From: an uncultured Bacilli bacterium
Lineage (GTDB): Bacteria; Bacillota_I; Bacilli_A; RF39; UBA660
Assembly: GCA_947632295.1 (NCBI GenBank)
Contig: CANROQ010000002.1
Location: 1-27,430, forward strand
Direction of reading: 5' to 3'
DNA length: 27,430 bases
The notes under the pieces are model-generated. The model worked only from the letters and a program-made list of their open reading frames with translations, did not search any database and had not been told where the DNA came from. The position numbers were made by a program, and so were the translations under genes. Below are positions 1 to 8,693 of this stretch, piece by piece (the first letter of the stretch is position 1; each line of letters starts with the position of its first letter).

Positions 1-1289
1 CTGGTATTACTGATATAGTAATTATTATCGTTGCTGCTGATGATGGTGTTATGCCACAGACAAAAGAAGCAATTGATCATGCTAAAGCGGCTAAAGTACC
101 TATTATTGTCGCAATTAATAAAATAGATAAACCAGGTGCTAATGCAGAAAAAATTATGACGGAATTATCTGATTATGGATTAGTTCCTGATACTTGGGGT
201 GGCGATACTCTATATAATCAAATATCAGCAAAAAATAATACGGGAATAGATTCACTACTCGAAAATATTTTGTTAATTGCTGATATGCAAGGATATAAAG
301 CAAATCCAAAGCGTTATGCCCTTGGTACGGTAATTGAATCAAGATTGGATAAGCAAGTTGGACCAGTTGTTACTTTACTTGTTCAAAACGGTACCTTAAG
401 ATTAGGTGATCCAATTGTGGTTGGAACATCTTATGGTAAAGTTAGAACTTTAAAAAATGATCGCAATGAAGAAATAATTGAAGCAATTCCATCGACTCCA
501 GTGGAAATTACAGGTCTTAATGAAACACCAATGGCTGGTGATAAATTTATGTCATTTGAAACAGAAAAACAGGCTAGAAATATTGGTGAAACACGAAAAA
601 ATAATTCTAAGTTAGCGCAGCATCAAAAAACGACAACTGTTACTTTAGAAGATTTGTTTTCGAAGATACAAGATGGTGTTAAAGAAATAAATATTATTAT
701 TAAGGCTGATGTTAATGGTAGTAGTGAAGCAGTAAAAAATGCTTTAGAAAAATTAGATGTTGAGGGTGTAAAAGTTAATGTTATTCGTAGTAGTGTAGGC
801 GCTATTACTGAAAGTGATATTGTTTTAGCTAAAGCATCTCAGGCAATTATTATTGGTTTTAATGTTCGTCCAAATAATAAATTAAAAGATTATGCTAAAG
901 ATAATAATGTAGAAATTAGATTATACAATATAATTTATAAAGTAGTTGAAGATATGGAAGCAGCTATGAAGGGAATGCTCGATCCTGTTTTAGAAGAACA
1001 AGTTATAGGAACTGCTGAGATTAGAAAAATATTTAAATTTTCTAAAGTTGGTTCAATAGCTGGTAGTTATGTTGTCGATGGATTAATTAAAAATAATGCT
1101 AAAGCGCGTATTATTCGTGATAGTATTGTAATATATGATGGCAATATTAATTCACTTCAAAGAGAAAAAGATGCAGTAAAAGAAGTTAAAAAAGGATTAG
1201 AATGTGGTATAACAATTGAAAATTATAACGATTTAAAAGAAGGCGATATAATTGAAGCTTATGAAATTGTTGAAGTAAAAAAGTATTGA
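1..1289 (+). CDS. infB: Translation initiation factor IF-2, 3' part (5' end outside window)
   Basis: This is the C-terminal two thirds of IF-2, the GTPase that brings fMet-tRNA to the 30S subunit and promotes subunit joining. The reading frame is open from base 3, so the gene begins upstream of the window. The first visible residues (TDIVII..AADDGVMPQT) follow the G3 switch region. The G4 motif NKID (VAINKIDKP, about base 110) and the G5 motif SAK come next. The beta-barrel domain II and the C-terminal fMet-tRNA-binding domain follow, ending in the typical EAYEIVEVKK tail. The stop is TGA, which argues against TGA being read as tryptophan here. I see nothing odd in the visible part. Confidence 0.97.
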   Translation, partial: GITDIVIIIVAADDGVMPQTKEAIDHAKAAKVPIIVAINKIDKPGANAEKIMTELSDYGLVPDTWGGDTLYNQISAKNNTGIDSLLENILLIADMQGYKANPKRYALGTVIESRLDKQVGPVVTLLVQNGTLRLGDPIVVGTSYGKVRTLKNDRNEEIIEAIPSTPVEITGLNETPMAGDKFMSFETEKQARNIGETRKNNSKLAQHQKTTTVTLEDLFSKIQDGVKEINIIIKADVNGSSEAVKNALEKLDVEGVKVNVIRSSVGAITESDIVLAKASQAIIIGFNVRPNNKLKDYAKDNNVEIRLYNIIYKVVEDMEAAMKGMLDPVLEEQVIGTAEIRKIFKFSKVGSIAGSYVVDGLIKNNAKARIIRDSIVIYDGNINSLQREKDAVKEVKKGLECGITIENYNDLKEGDIIEAYEIVEVKKY

Positions 1290-1314
1290 TTATAAGTTAT
1301 GAATTTGGTATAAT
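1286..1314 (+). promoter_or_regulatory. Sigma-A promoter for the lipoprotein gene
   Basis: TTGATT (1286-1291), a 17-bp spacer and TATAAT (1309-1314), with an extended -10 TG at 1306-1307. The -35 box overlaps the infB stop codon. A strong AGGAGG ribosome-binding site follows at 1322-1327. Confidence 0.8.
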
Positions 1315-1335
1315 TTAAAATAGGAGGATAGATGT

Positions 1336-1794
1336 ATGAAGAAAAAAATTGTTTTATCACTTGTTTTAGGTTCACTTTTTGTATCTGGATGTTCTTGTTC
1401 GATTAGAAATAAACAGAATCCTGAGTCAAATAATGGAATAAATGATAATGTTACAGTGATAACTGATGAAAATGTTGTAGCACCACAAGATGTTAATGGT
1501 GTAGTTTTTGAAAATATTGGTTTTCAGGTACAAGATGGTGTAGCTACTGTTGTTACCCAATATACTAATACTACAGATTCAGAATTTAAACTAGATAATT
1601 ATCAAATTATAATAACTGATAAAGATGGTGTGATTTTAACAACTTTAGTTGATATGGTTAATCAAACTTTAGCACCAAATGAAGTAAAATCTTCTAATAT
1701 GACATTTGAGTTGGATGTATCTACAGCTGCCAAGGTTGATTATGAGATTAATGTTGAATCGCCAAATATTGATTTAGAAAATTTACCAGAATAA
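1336..1794 (+). CDS. Small surface lipoprotein with an FxLYD-like beta domain
   Basis: A 152-aa exported lipoprotein of unknown role. The N-terminus is a classic lipoprotein signal: MKKK, a hydrophobic stretch, then a VSGC lipobox with Cys19 as the lipidated residue. A low-complexity Asn/Asp/Val linker follows. From about residue 55 there is a single compact domain (VFENIGFQVQDG..., then ITDKDGVIL) whose pattern resembles the FxLYD/DUF3426-type beta-sandwich seen in many Firmicute lipoproteins. It has its own promoter and terminator, so it is probably monocistronic. The start is the ATG eight bases after AGGAGG; an out-of-frame ATG at 1332 is ignored. The domain assignment is an inference from the pattern. 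Confidence 0.85.
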   Translation: MKKKIVLSLVLGSLFVSGCSCSIRNKQNPESNNGINDNVTVITDENVVAPQDVNGVVFENIGFQVQDGVATVVTQYTNTTDSEFKLDNYQIIITDKDGVILTTLVDMVNQTLAPNEVKSSNMTFELDVSTAAKVDYEINVESPNIDLENLPE

Positions 1795-1818
1795 AAAAAG
1801 CAAATTTGCTTTTTTTTG
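1793..1818 (+). terminator. Intrinsic terminator after the lipoprotein gene
   Basis: A perfect A-run/GCAAATTTGC/T-run palindrome immediately after the stop codon, followed by a T tract to 1817. Confidence 0.85.
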
Positions 1819-1838
1819 TTTTTTAATTATAACAAATA

Positions 1839-1847
1839 TGGTAAAAT
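1839..1847 (+). promoter_or_regulatory. Probable extended -10 promoter for the dnaB operon
   Basis: TGGTAAAAT at 1839-1847 is an extended -10 element. No good -35 lies 17 bp upstream; that stretch is the T tract of the previous terminator. It is 32 bp ahead of the dnaB start. Confidence 0.5.
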
Positions 1848-1878
1848 AACATTAGTAGTTTATTTTTGAGGTGATAAT

Positions 1879-3162
1879 ATGAATTTATCCATTTTGCCAG
1901 CCGACACTTTTATTGTAATAAATAAAACTATTTTAACTGATTATGATAAAAAGTTACTTTTTAATTTATATCAACCGATTATAGGAACGATTGCTACAAA
2001 TTTATATTTATCATTTTGGGCATATTTGGATAAATCAGAACTTTTTTCTATAGAGTGTAGTCATCATCATTTAATGGTTAATACGCAATTAAATTTAGAT
2101 GCTATTGTAATAGCTAGAGAAAAATTAGAAGGTATAGGACTAGTAAAAACATATTATAAAAAAGATAGTGTTAATAATTATATATATGAATTGTATTCTC
2201 CATTAAATGCTTATGAGTTCTTTAACAATCCTATATTGAGTACTACTTTATTAAGTAATATTGGTAAACAAGAATTTGAAAAATTAATTAATTATTATAA
2301 ATTACCAAATATTGATTTATCTAGTTATGAAAATATTACTCATTCTTTTAATGAAGTTTTTGATAATGTTGATAATCCAAGTTTAGAATATTATGATAAT
2401 TTAAGTGGCATTAATAAAAATAAATTAAGTGTTATAAATAATAATATTCTAGATATATTTTCACTAATACCTGAAGGGTTAATAAATATAAAAGTATTAT
2501 CTAAAGAATTGAAAGAGACTATTTTTAATTATTGCTACATATATAATTTTAATAATGATGAGATGGTAGAAATTATTATAAATTCTCTTGACGAAAAGAA
2601 AAAAATTGATCTTAATTTACTAAAAGATAATTGTGAAAAATATTATAAATTTGAACATTTAGGAACTTTACCAACATTAATTTATAAAAATCAACCTGAA
2701 GCATTACGTAAAAATGTGACTAATACATCGAAAAAAGCTAAATTGATATATCAATTTGAAAATTTGTCACCATATGAATATTTAACAATTAAAAATGGTG
2801 GAATAAAACCTTCAGTATCCGATTTAAATTTAGTGGCTTATTTATTAACGGAATTAAAAATGATGCCAGGAGTTGTTAATGTTTTACTTGACTATGTTTT
2901 AAAAATAAACGATAATAGTTTAAATCGATCATTTGTTGATACAATTGCTAGTCAGTGGATTAGAAATAATATAAAGACAGTTGAAGACGCTATGAATATT
3001 GCCGAACGTGAATATAAAAAGCGTAATAAATTAGTTGAAACAAAAACTAAAAAGAAAAAAGAAGTTCAAAAACCAACCTGGTTTGAACAAGATATTAATA
3101 CAAGTGAGGCTAGTTTAGAAGAACAAGAAGAAATGGAAAAATTATTAAGTGAATTTAAGTAG
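1879..3162 (+). CDS. dnaB: Replication initiation and membrane attachment protein DnaB (Bacillus type)
   Basis: A 427-aa homolog of Bacillus DnaB, which works with DnaD and DnaI to load the replicative helicase (called DnaC in Bacillus) at oriC and at restart sites. The N-terminus LPADTF..., LLFNLYQPIIG and ATNLYLSFW matches the first winged-helix DnaB/DnaD domain. The C-terminal DnaD-like domain is at about residues 285-375, including the helix SQWIRNNIKTVEDAMNIAE. The end is lysine-rich and acidic. It is slightly shorter than the Bacillus protein (about 470 aa). It starts at ATG 1879 after GAGGTG and is followed eight bases later by dnaI, the same pair order as in Bacillus, which supports the call. 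Confidence 0.93.
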   Translation: MNLSILPADTFIVINKTILTDYDKKLLFNLYQPIIGTIATNLYLSFWAYLDKSELFSIECSHHHLMVNTQLNLDAIVIAREKLEGIGLVKTYYKKDSVNNYIYELYSPLNAYEFFNNPILSTTLLSNIGKQEFEKLINYYKLPNIDLSSYENITHSFNEVFDNVDNPSLEYYDNLSGINKNKLSVINNNILDIFSLIPEGLINIKVLSKELKETIFNYCYIYNFNNDEMVEIIINSLDEKKKIDLNLLKDNCEKYYKFEHLGTLPTLIYKNQPEALRKNVTNTSKKAKLIYQFENLSPYEYLTIKNGGIKPSVSDLNLVAYLLTELKMMPGVVNVLLDYVLKINDNSLNRSFVDTIASQWIRNNIKTVEDAMNIAEREYKKRNKLVETKTKKKKEVQKPTWFEQDINTSEASLEEQEEMEKLLSEFK

Positions 3163-3170
3163 GTGATATC

Positions 3171-4091
3171 ATGAAGACAATAATAGAAAGTTTGAACGAT
3201 TTAGGCTATAAAGAGGCAATTGATAAAAAATTAAAGGAAAATTTTTCAGAAGCCTTACAAGATAAAAATTTTAAAGATTTAGTTTCTAAATTAAAAATAA
3301 AAGAAGAAAATTTAAAAAACTATACTTCTTTGTTACAAACTTCGGCTGTTGAATATCATAATTGTAAAAATTGTAAATCGATTTTAGAGTGCAAAAATAA
3401 AGTAGAAGGTTATGCTTATTTACCAAAAATTAAAAATAATGATTTAATTTTTCAATATAAAAGATGTAAATATAAGAAAAAATTAGATGAAGAATCTAAA
3501 TATTTAGCCAATATTACAGTCATTGGTTCTGCTTTTTATCTAAAAGATGCACGAATGAAAGATATTTATACGAATGATAAAAATCGCTTTAAAGCTATTG
3601 CTTGGATTAAAGAATTTATTACTAACTATCCGAATGATAAACATTTAAAAGGATTATATTTACATGGTAATTTTGGTTGTGGAAAAACTTATTTCTTGTC
3701 AGCTATGTTTAATGAACTAGCAAAAAAAGGTTATAAAAGTTCGATTATTTTTTGGCCAGAATTTTTACGCTATTTAAAATCTTCTTTTCAAGATGATTAT
3801 AATGAAAAATATGAAGCTATTAAATGTTCACCAATTTTGTTGATCGATGATATTGGTGCTGAGGCAATGACTACTTGGGGACGTGATGAAATTTTTTGCC
3901 CATTAGTTCAATATCGTATGGATCATAAATTACCAACTTTTTTTACTTCAAATCTAAATTTAGAACAATTAAAAGAAAACTTTAGTGTTACCAAAGATGG
4001 AGTGGATGTATTAAAGGCTGGAAGAATAATTGAAAGAATTAAGCAACTTACTGATGATATTGAAATTCTTAGTAAAAATTTGAGAAGTTAA
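3171..4091 (+). CDS. dnaI: Primosomal protein DnaI, helicase loader AAA+ ATPase
   Basis: A 306-aa ATPase that loads the replicative helicase onto DNA. The N-terminal third carries a Cys-rich zinc-binding region (HNCKNCKSILECK around residues 62-75, plus a later Cys), as in Bacillus DnaI. The AAA+ domain has Walker A GNFGCGKT (Lys172), Walker B ILLIDDIG (Asp226/Asp227) and the sensor segment FFTSNLNLEQL. The length matches Bacillus DnaI (311 aa). It is eight bases downstream of dnaB and translated from its own GTAGGTGA site, so the two are co-transcribed. Confidence 0.95.
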   Translation: MKTIIESLNDLGYKEAIDKKLKENFSEALQDKNFKDLVSKLKIKEENLKNYTSLLQTSAVEYHNCKNCKSILECKNKVEGYAYLPKIKNNDLIFQYKRCKYKKKLDEESKYLANITVIGSAFYLKDARMKDIYTNDKNRFKAIAWIKEFITNYPNDKHLKGLYLHGNFGCGKTYFLSAMFNELAKKGYKSSIIFWPEFLRYLKSSFQDDYNEKYEAIKCSPILLIDDIGAEAMTTWGRDEIFCPLVQYRMDHKLPTFFTSNLNLEQLKENFSVTKDGVDVLKAGRIIERIKQLTDDIEILSKNLRS

Positions 4092-4116
4092 TATAAAAAC
4101 TAGGGGGATTTATATT

Positions 4117-6087
4117 ATGAACAAGGATGTTATTATACTGTTAGAAATATTGAATAGTGAACATGTATATAGTTTAAATAAATTAAAACAAAAATTATTA
4201 CAATATAATATAAATTTAATGGAAATAGAGATTATCGCATTAATTGTTGAAACTTTATATGAATCTATTTGTTATTTGCAAATGAATAAAAAAAGTAATG
4301 AGAAATGTATGTATAAATGTTTTAAATATTTAAATGCAGGTAATAACATAAAATATTTAGAAAATGTAGATATTATTAATAAATTGAAGAAATGTATTGA
4401 AAAAATAAATAAAAAAATAGATAGTACGCAAAGTAATTTAAATAGTATTGTAAGACAAAATATTAATTTTTTATTAACAATTAAAGACAATATTGAACTT
4501 ACGATAATCCAAACTAGTATTACATCAATTCAGTCTGAAAATTTTGAAGATGTTGATGATGACAAAGATCGGATTGAAAATACATTATATTATTTTATTT
4601 TTAAGCAACAAAAATATAATTATGTATCCGAAATATTTAAAACTTTTCCTGAATTAGTTAATTTTAAAACACATTGTGGTAAATATATATTAGATGATGT
4701 TATTACTGAATATTTGCAATGTTTAAATTCTCCTAATAATTTCGAAGAGTTATATTATGAAAAAATTATAGATTTGTTTTTAAAAAGTGATAAATTAAAA
4801 ATGACTAAAGCATATAAGGATACTATTATTAATAGACTAATATTAGCTAAAAACAATTTAAAACAAAATGATTTAAGTAAAAGAAAAAATAAAAGAATTC
4901 GCTTCTTTTTAAATGATGTAATCGAACACATCAAACAATTTGATATAATTGATCGTGAGCAATTTTTATCTAATATAAATTATCGTTATGGTATTCAAGA
5001 TACATATAATAGTAATTATTATGATCGTTTTACTAAAAGAAAATATATTTCTAAAGATAATAGTACGCTTGATTTAACAGGGCGTTATACCTTTACAGTA
5101 GATAATGAAAACACAAATTCTTTTGATGATGCTTTTTCACTTATAAAAAATAGTGATGGAAATTATGAGTTAGATGTCTATATATCTGATTTATCTGATT
5201 ATGTACAAATTAATTCTAAATTAGATGAGTTAGCTTTTAAAAAAGGTGCCACTATTTATTTGCCAGATTATACTTTAACTATGCTACCTCATTCATTAAC
5301 ATATAATAATTGTTCACTTGTTAAGAATACTTATCGTAATGTTATTGCGCATCGTTTTGTATTATCTAAAAATTTTGATATAATTTCATTTGATATTAAG
5401 AAAGCAATTATAAGGGTTGATGATAATTTTGGGTATCAAGATATCAAGAAGATTTTATGTGGTACTGATTTTTTAAAAATAAAGACTTTAAGTACGATAA
5501 TTGATATAGCGAATAATATAAAAAGAAATAATTTTTATAATATGGATTACCATTATATTAAAAAGCTAAAAAAACAATTTTTAACCCCAAATGAACAATT
5601 GCTAGAAAAATATCAAAATTCACATACAAATTTTGTCGATGTGTTAATGATTTTAACCAATTATTTTACTAGTGATATTTTTGCAAAATTAAATTATCCA
5701 TTTATTTATCGAGTAAATACTTCACAAATTGATTTAACTTTAGTAGATCATATAAAGGAATTGAAAGAAGAAGAAATTTCTAAACAAATTATTGAATGTA
5801 TTAAAAATTTATATAATCCTTCATATTATTCTGAATATAATTTAGGACATAATGGTTTAAATTTATCATCATATTGTCATGTTACTATTCCTATTAGAAA
5901 TTATGCTTCATTATTTTCACAGCGTTTAGAATGTAAATATTTAATTGATAATAAAATGATTACAGATAAACAAATATATAATGATGAAGATCAAATAAAA
6001 GAAGTAGTTAATTATGTAAATGATCGAATTTTTTATAATGATGAGTACTGTTTAGAATATAAACAAAAGATTAAACAATTAAAATAA
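4117..6087 (+). CDS. Divergent RNB-domain (RNase II/R family) protein lacking an S1 domain
   Basis: A 656-aa protein. The first roughly 290 residues are helical and match nothing I recognise. Residues 320-620 follow the RNase II/R catalytic (RNB) domain in order: FTVDNENTNSFDDAFSL, then VYISDLSDYV, LPDYTLTMLPHSL, PFIYRVN, GHNGLNLSSY and TIPIRNYASL. Of the four catalytic aspartates, three are present (Asp329, Asp337, Asp338) and the second is Ser335. The arginine of the PIRxY motif is kept (Arg594), but the usual SPIRxYxDL is eroded. The protein ends soon after RNB, with no S1 domain, and there are no obvious cold-shock domains. It is the third gene of the dnaB-dnaI operon (AGGGGG ribosome-binding site, 25-base gap). 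It may be an active reduced exoribonuclease or an RNA-binding relic; the family call is firmer than the activity. Confidence 0.8.
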   Translation: MNKDVIILLEILNSEHVYSLNKLKQKLLQYNINLMEIEIIALIVETLYESICYLQMNKKSNEKCMYKCFKYLNAGNNIKYLENVDIINKLKKCIEKINKKIDSTQSNLNSIVRQNINFLLTIKDNIELTIIQTSITSIQSENFEDVDDDKDRIENTLYYFIFKQQKYNYVSEIFKTFPELVNFKTHCGKYILDDVITEYLQCLNSPNNFEELYYEKIIDLFLKSDKLKMTKAYKDTIINRLILAKNNLKQNDLSKRKNKRIRFFLNDVIEHIKQFDIIDREQFLSNINYRYGIQDTYNSNYYDRFTKRKYISKDNSTLDLTGRYTFTVDNENTNSFDDAFSLIKNSDGNYELDVYISDLSDYVQINSKLDELAFKKGATIYLPDYTLTMLPHSLTYNNCSLVKNTYRNVIAHRFVLSKNFDIISFDIKKAIIRVDDNFGYQDIKKILCGTDFLKIKTLSTIIDIANNIKRNNFYNMDYHYIKKLKKQFLTPNEQLLEKYQNSHTNFVDVLMILTNYFTSDIFAKLNYPFIYRVNTSQIDLTLVDHIKELKEEEISKQIIECIKNLYNPSYYSEYNLGHNGLNLSSYCHVTIPIRNYASLFSQRLECKYLIDNKMITDKQIYNDEDQIKEVVNYVNDRIFYNDEYCLEYKQKIKQLK

Positions 6088-6116
6088 TTGACAAACAAGA
6101 TTTAAAAAGATACAAT
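6088..6116 (+). promoter_or_regulatory. Sigma-A promoter for the T-box/thrS transcript
   Basis: Consensus TTGACA (6088-6093), a 17-bp spacer, and TACAAT (6111-6116). It begins directly at the stop codon of the RNB gene. Confidence 0.85.
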
Positions 6117-6124
6117 ATAATTGT

Positions 6125-6330
6125 AATGCGATGATTAGGACACGATTATTAAATTTAAATTTTAAAGAGAATTAGTGGTTGGTGTAAACTAATAAATTTA
6201 GTTAATAATTACTACCTATGAGTGAATATTAAAAGTATTCCGGAGTTAATCCGTTATCAAAATTAAGTTAAAAGGTAGGATGGTACCGCGTAAATACGCT
6301 CCTTATATTTAGTATAAGTGCGTATTTTTT
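6125..6330 (+). promoter_or_regulatory. T-box riboswitch, threonine specifier ACU
   Basis: A tRNA-sensing leader that lets transcription continue when tRNA-Thr is uncharged. Stem I: TAGG (6136-6139) pairs with CCTA (6215-6218), and ATTATT (6145-6150) pairs with AATAAT (6204-6209). This leaves a specifier loop at 6210-6214 containing ACT (6211-6213), a threonine codon. The T-box sequence GGATGGTACCGCG is at 6278-6290 and can base-pair with the tRNA acceptor end. The terminator stem is AATACGC (from about 6293) with GCGTATT before a T run ending near 6331. The Thr specifier agrees with thrS downstream. Confidence 0.93.
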
Positions 6331-6345
6331 TTATAGGAGTAGTAG

Positions 6346-6825
6346 ATGAAAAGAGAAATAATTGATTATGATATAACATTAGTTAAATTTTTAAAAATTT
6401 ATTTTGGAGTAGCCCCAGCTCAAGCTAAAAATATAACACATGAAGACGCAAAACAATTATTTGAACCGATTGAAACATTAACTGATAATGAATTTTGGTT
6501 AGCAAATAAAGAACAAAATTTAGGCACACAATACATAAGAGTAAAAGATAACAATAATATAATTATGTATTATAAAAAATTAGAATTTTGTGATGTAGAT
6601 GATATTATGGAAAGTACTGATGCAGAATATAATGGTATGTCCGATATGGAATATATGTGTATTATGCTAAAAAATGTGGATATTAATAAATTAAATAAAT
6701 ACGAATTATGTGAATTAAGAAAACAATTGAAAAGAATAAAAAAATTAAATGTTAAAAATATTGATGGTAAAATTACCGCAATTAATAAGCGTTTACGATA
6801 TATGAAAAGGAGAAATATAAAATGA
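6346..6825 (+). CDS. Unknown 159-aa protein between the T-box and thrS
   Basis: I do not recognise this protein. It is 159 aa with no signal peptide or membrane segment. The N-terminal part contains ITLVKFLKIYFGVAPAQAKN. The middle is acidic, with a Met-rich stretch (DIMESTDAEYNGMSDMEYM). The C-terminal third is very basic and probably helical (ELRKQLKRIKKLN..., ending RLRYMKRRNIK), so RNA binding is conceivable. It has a clear TAGGAG ribosome-binding site, is the first gene after the threonine T-box, and its stop overlaps the thrS start (ATGA). It is therefore threonine-regulated and translationally coupled to thrS. In Bacillus thrS directly follows its leader. Confidence 0.8.
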   Translation: MKREIIDYDITLVKFLKIYFGVAPAQAKNITHEDAKQLFEPIETLTDNEFWLANKEQNLGTQYIRVKDNNNIIMYYKKLEFCDVDDIMESTDAEYNGMSDMEYMCIMLKNVDINKLNKYELCELRKQLKRIKKLNVKNIDGKITAINKRLRYMKRRNIK

Positions 6826-8576
6826 TAAATATTAAAGAAAATGAAAATTTAAGTATTTTAAACCATAGTTGTGCTCATCTTTTGGCTCAAGCCGTAAAAC
6901 ATTTATATCCAAATGCTAAATTTTGGGTTGGTCCAGTAATTGAAGAGGGATTTTATTATGATATCGATTTAGGTGAAGATGTTATTAAAGAAGATGATTT
7001 AGAAAAAATTGAAAAAGAAATGAAAAAAATTTCTAAAGATGGTAAGCGAATTGTACGTCATGAATTAACGAAACAAGAAGCTTTAGATATGTTTCAAAAC
7101 GATCCTTATAAAATTGATTTAATTAGTCGTATGGATGAAGGAGAAACAGTTATTTCTTGTTATACGCAAGGTGACTTTACTGATCTTTGTCGTGGACCAC
7201 ATGTTGAGAGTGTTAAGCAAATAAAATATTTTAAATTGACTAAAGTTTCTGGGGCTTATTGGAAAGGTGATTCCAATAATAAAATGTTGCAAAGAATTTA
7301 TGGTATTTGCTTTGAAAATGAAGAAGATTTGCAAAAACATTTAGAATTATTAGAAGATGCTAAACAAAGAGATCATAGGAAAATAGGTAGAGATTTAGAA
7401 ATCTTTTTTACAAATGATTTAGTAGGAAAAGGTTTACCATTATATTTACCAAATGGCTATATTATTTGGGAAAATCTAGAAAATTATATTAAGGAAAAAG
7501 AAAAAAAATTAGGTTATAAACATGTTTTAACACCACCCCTTGGCAATGTTGAACTTTATAAAACGAGTGGACATTGGGATCACTATAAAGAAAATATGTT
7601 TCCAAAGATGGAAATTGAAGGTGAAGAATTTGTTTTAAGACCAATGAATTGTCCACATCATATGATGATATATGCTAATTCAATCCATTCATATCGTGAC
7701 TTACCAATTAGAATTGGTGAAATTGCTCGTGATTGTCGTTTTGAAACAAGTGGTTCTTTAAAAGGAATTGAAAGAGCAAGAACATTTTGTCAAAATGATG
7801 CCCATTTGTTTGTTACTCCAGAACAAATCGAAAGTGAATTTTCATCAGTTGTAAATTTAATTCTTGAGGCTTATAGAGAATTAAAAATAAAAGATTATCG
7901 TTTTGAATTATCATTACGTGATCCTGATGATAAAATAAAATATTATCAAGATGATGAGATGTGGGATAAAGCGGAAAATACTTTAAGAAAAGTTTTGAAT
8001 GATTTAAATATCGAATATACTGAAAAAATAGGTGAGGCAGCCTTTTATGGACCAAAACTTGACGTTCAAGTAAAACCAGCTGTTGGAAATGAATATACGT
8101 TATCTACTTGTCAGTTAGATTTTTGCTTACCAATGAAATTTAACTTGTCATATATAGATAAAGATGGTAGTAAAAAAACACCAGTTGTTTTGCATAGAGC
8201 TGTATTTGGTAGTATCGACCGTTTTATTGCCTATTATTTAGAAGAAACAAAAGGAAATTTACCGCTTTGGCTTGCTCCTATTCAAATCAATATCATTCCT
8301 GTCAATTGTGAATATCACTTGGAATATGCGGAACAAATTAAACAATTATTACTTGAAGAAAATTATCGTGTTGAATTAGATAGTCGCGATGAAAAATTAT
8401 CTTATAAAATGCGTGAAAGTCAAACAAGAAAAATACCATATACTTTAATATTAGGTGATAAAGAAAGAGATACAAATTCTATTTCTTATCGTAAATTTGG
8501 TACTCAAGAAACTACTACTTTGAGTAAGATAGAATTTTTTGATATGTTAAAAAGTGTTATTGATAATAAAGAATAA
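6822..8576 (+). CDS. thrS: Threonyl-tRNA synthetase, TGS-less form
   Basis: Charges tRNA-Thr in the cytoplasm. At 584 aa it is about 58 residues shorter than the usual enzyme, because the N-terminal TGS domain is absent. The protein opens almost directly in the editing domain, with HSCAH (His15, His19) and CRGPHV, the usual metal and proofreading residues. The class II core follows: RPMNCPHH, motif 2 CRFETSGSLKGIERAR, and motif 3 LHRAVFGSIDRF. The catalytic zinc ligands are Cys277, His328 and His458. The C-terminal anticodon-binding domain is complete. TGS-less ThrRS is also known from Mollicutes. The gene is co-transcribed with the preceding ORF (ATGA overlap) under a threonine T-box. Confidence 0.97.
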   Translation: MINIKENENLSILNHSCAHLLAQAVKHLYPNAKFWVGPVIEEGFYYDIDLGEDVIKEDDLEKIEKEMKKISKDGKRIVRHELTKQEALDMFQNDPYKIDLISRMDEGETVISCYTQGDFTDLCRGPHVESVKQIKYFKLTKVSGAYWKGDSNNKMLQRIYGICFENEEDLQKHLELLEDAKQRDHRKIGRDLEIFFTNDLVGKGLPLYLPNGYIIWENLENYIKEKEKKLGYKHVLTPPLGNVELYKTSGHWDHYKENMFPKMEIEGEEFVLRPMNCPHHMMIYANSIHSYRDLPIRIGEIARDCRFETSGSLKGIERARTFCQNDAHLFVTPEQIESEFSSVVNLILEAYRELKIKDYRFELSLRDPDDKIKYYQDDEMWDKAENTLRKVLNDLNIEYTEKIGEAAFYGPKLDVQVKPAVGNEYTLSTCQLDFCLPMKFNLSYIDKDGSKKTPVVLHRAVFGSIDRFIAYYLEETKGNLPLWLAPIQINIIPVNCEYHLEYAEQIKQLLLEENYRVELDSRDEKLSYKMRESQTRKIPYTLILGDKERDTNSISYRKFGTQETTTLSKIEFFDMLKSVIDNKE

Positions 8577-8587
8577 AAATTAGCCTG

Positions 8588-8620
8588 AAACTGTTAGAAA
8601 ACTCTAACAGTTTTATTTAA
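8588..8620 (+). terminator. Intrinsic terminator after thrS
   Basis: An 11-bp perfect stem, AAACTGTTAGA (8588-8598) with TCTAACAGTTT (8603-8613), followed by TTTTATTT. Confidence 0.92.
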
Positions 8621-8693
8621 ATTTTAAACTTTTGTAATAAATTTATTTTAAGATAATATATTTTACTAGATAGGTAGTACTAGGAGGATATAT

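Noticed and set aside
7813..8055. Minus-strand ORFs inside thrS, infB, the RNB gene, spoIIIAH, gerM and the paralog array
   Set aside because: They are fully antisense to strongly supported genes and lack promoters and ribosome-binding sites.
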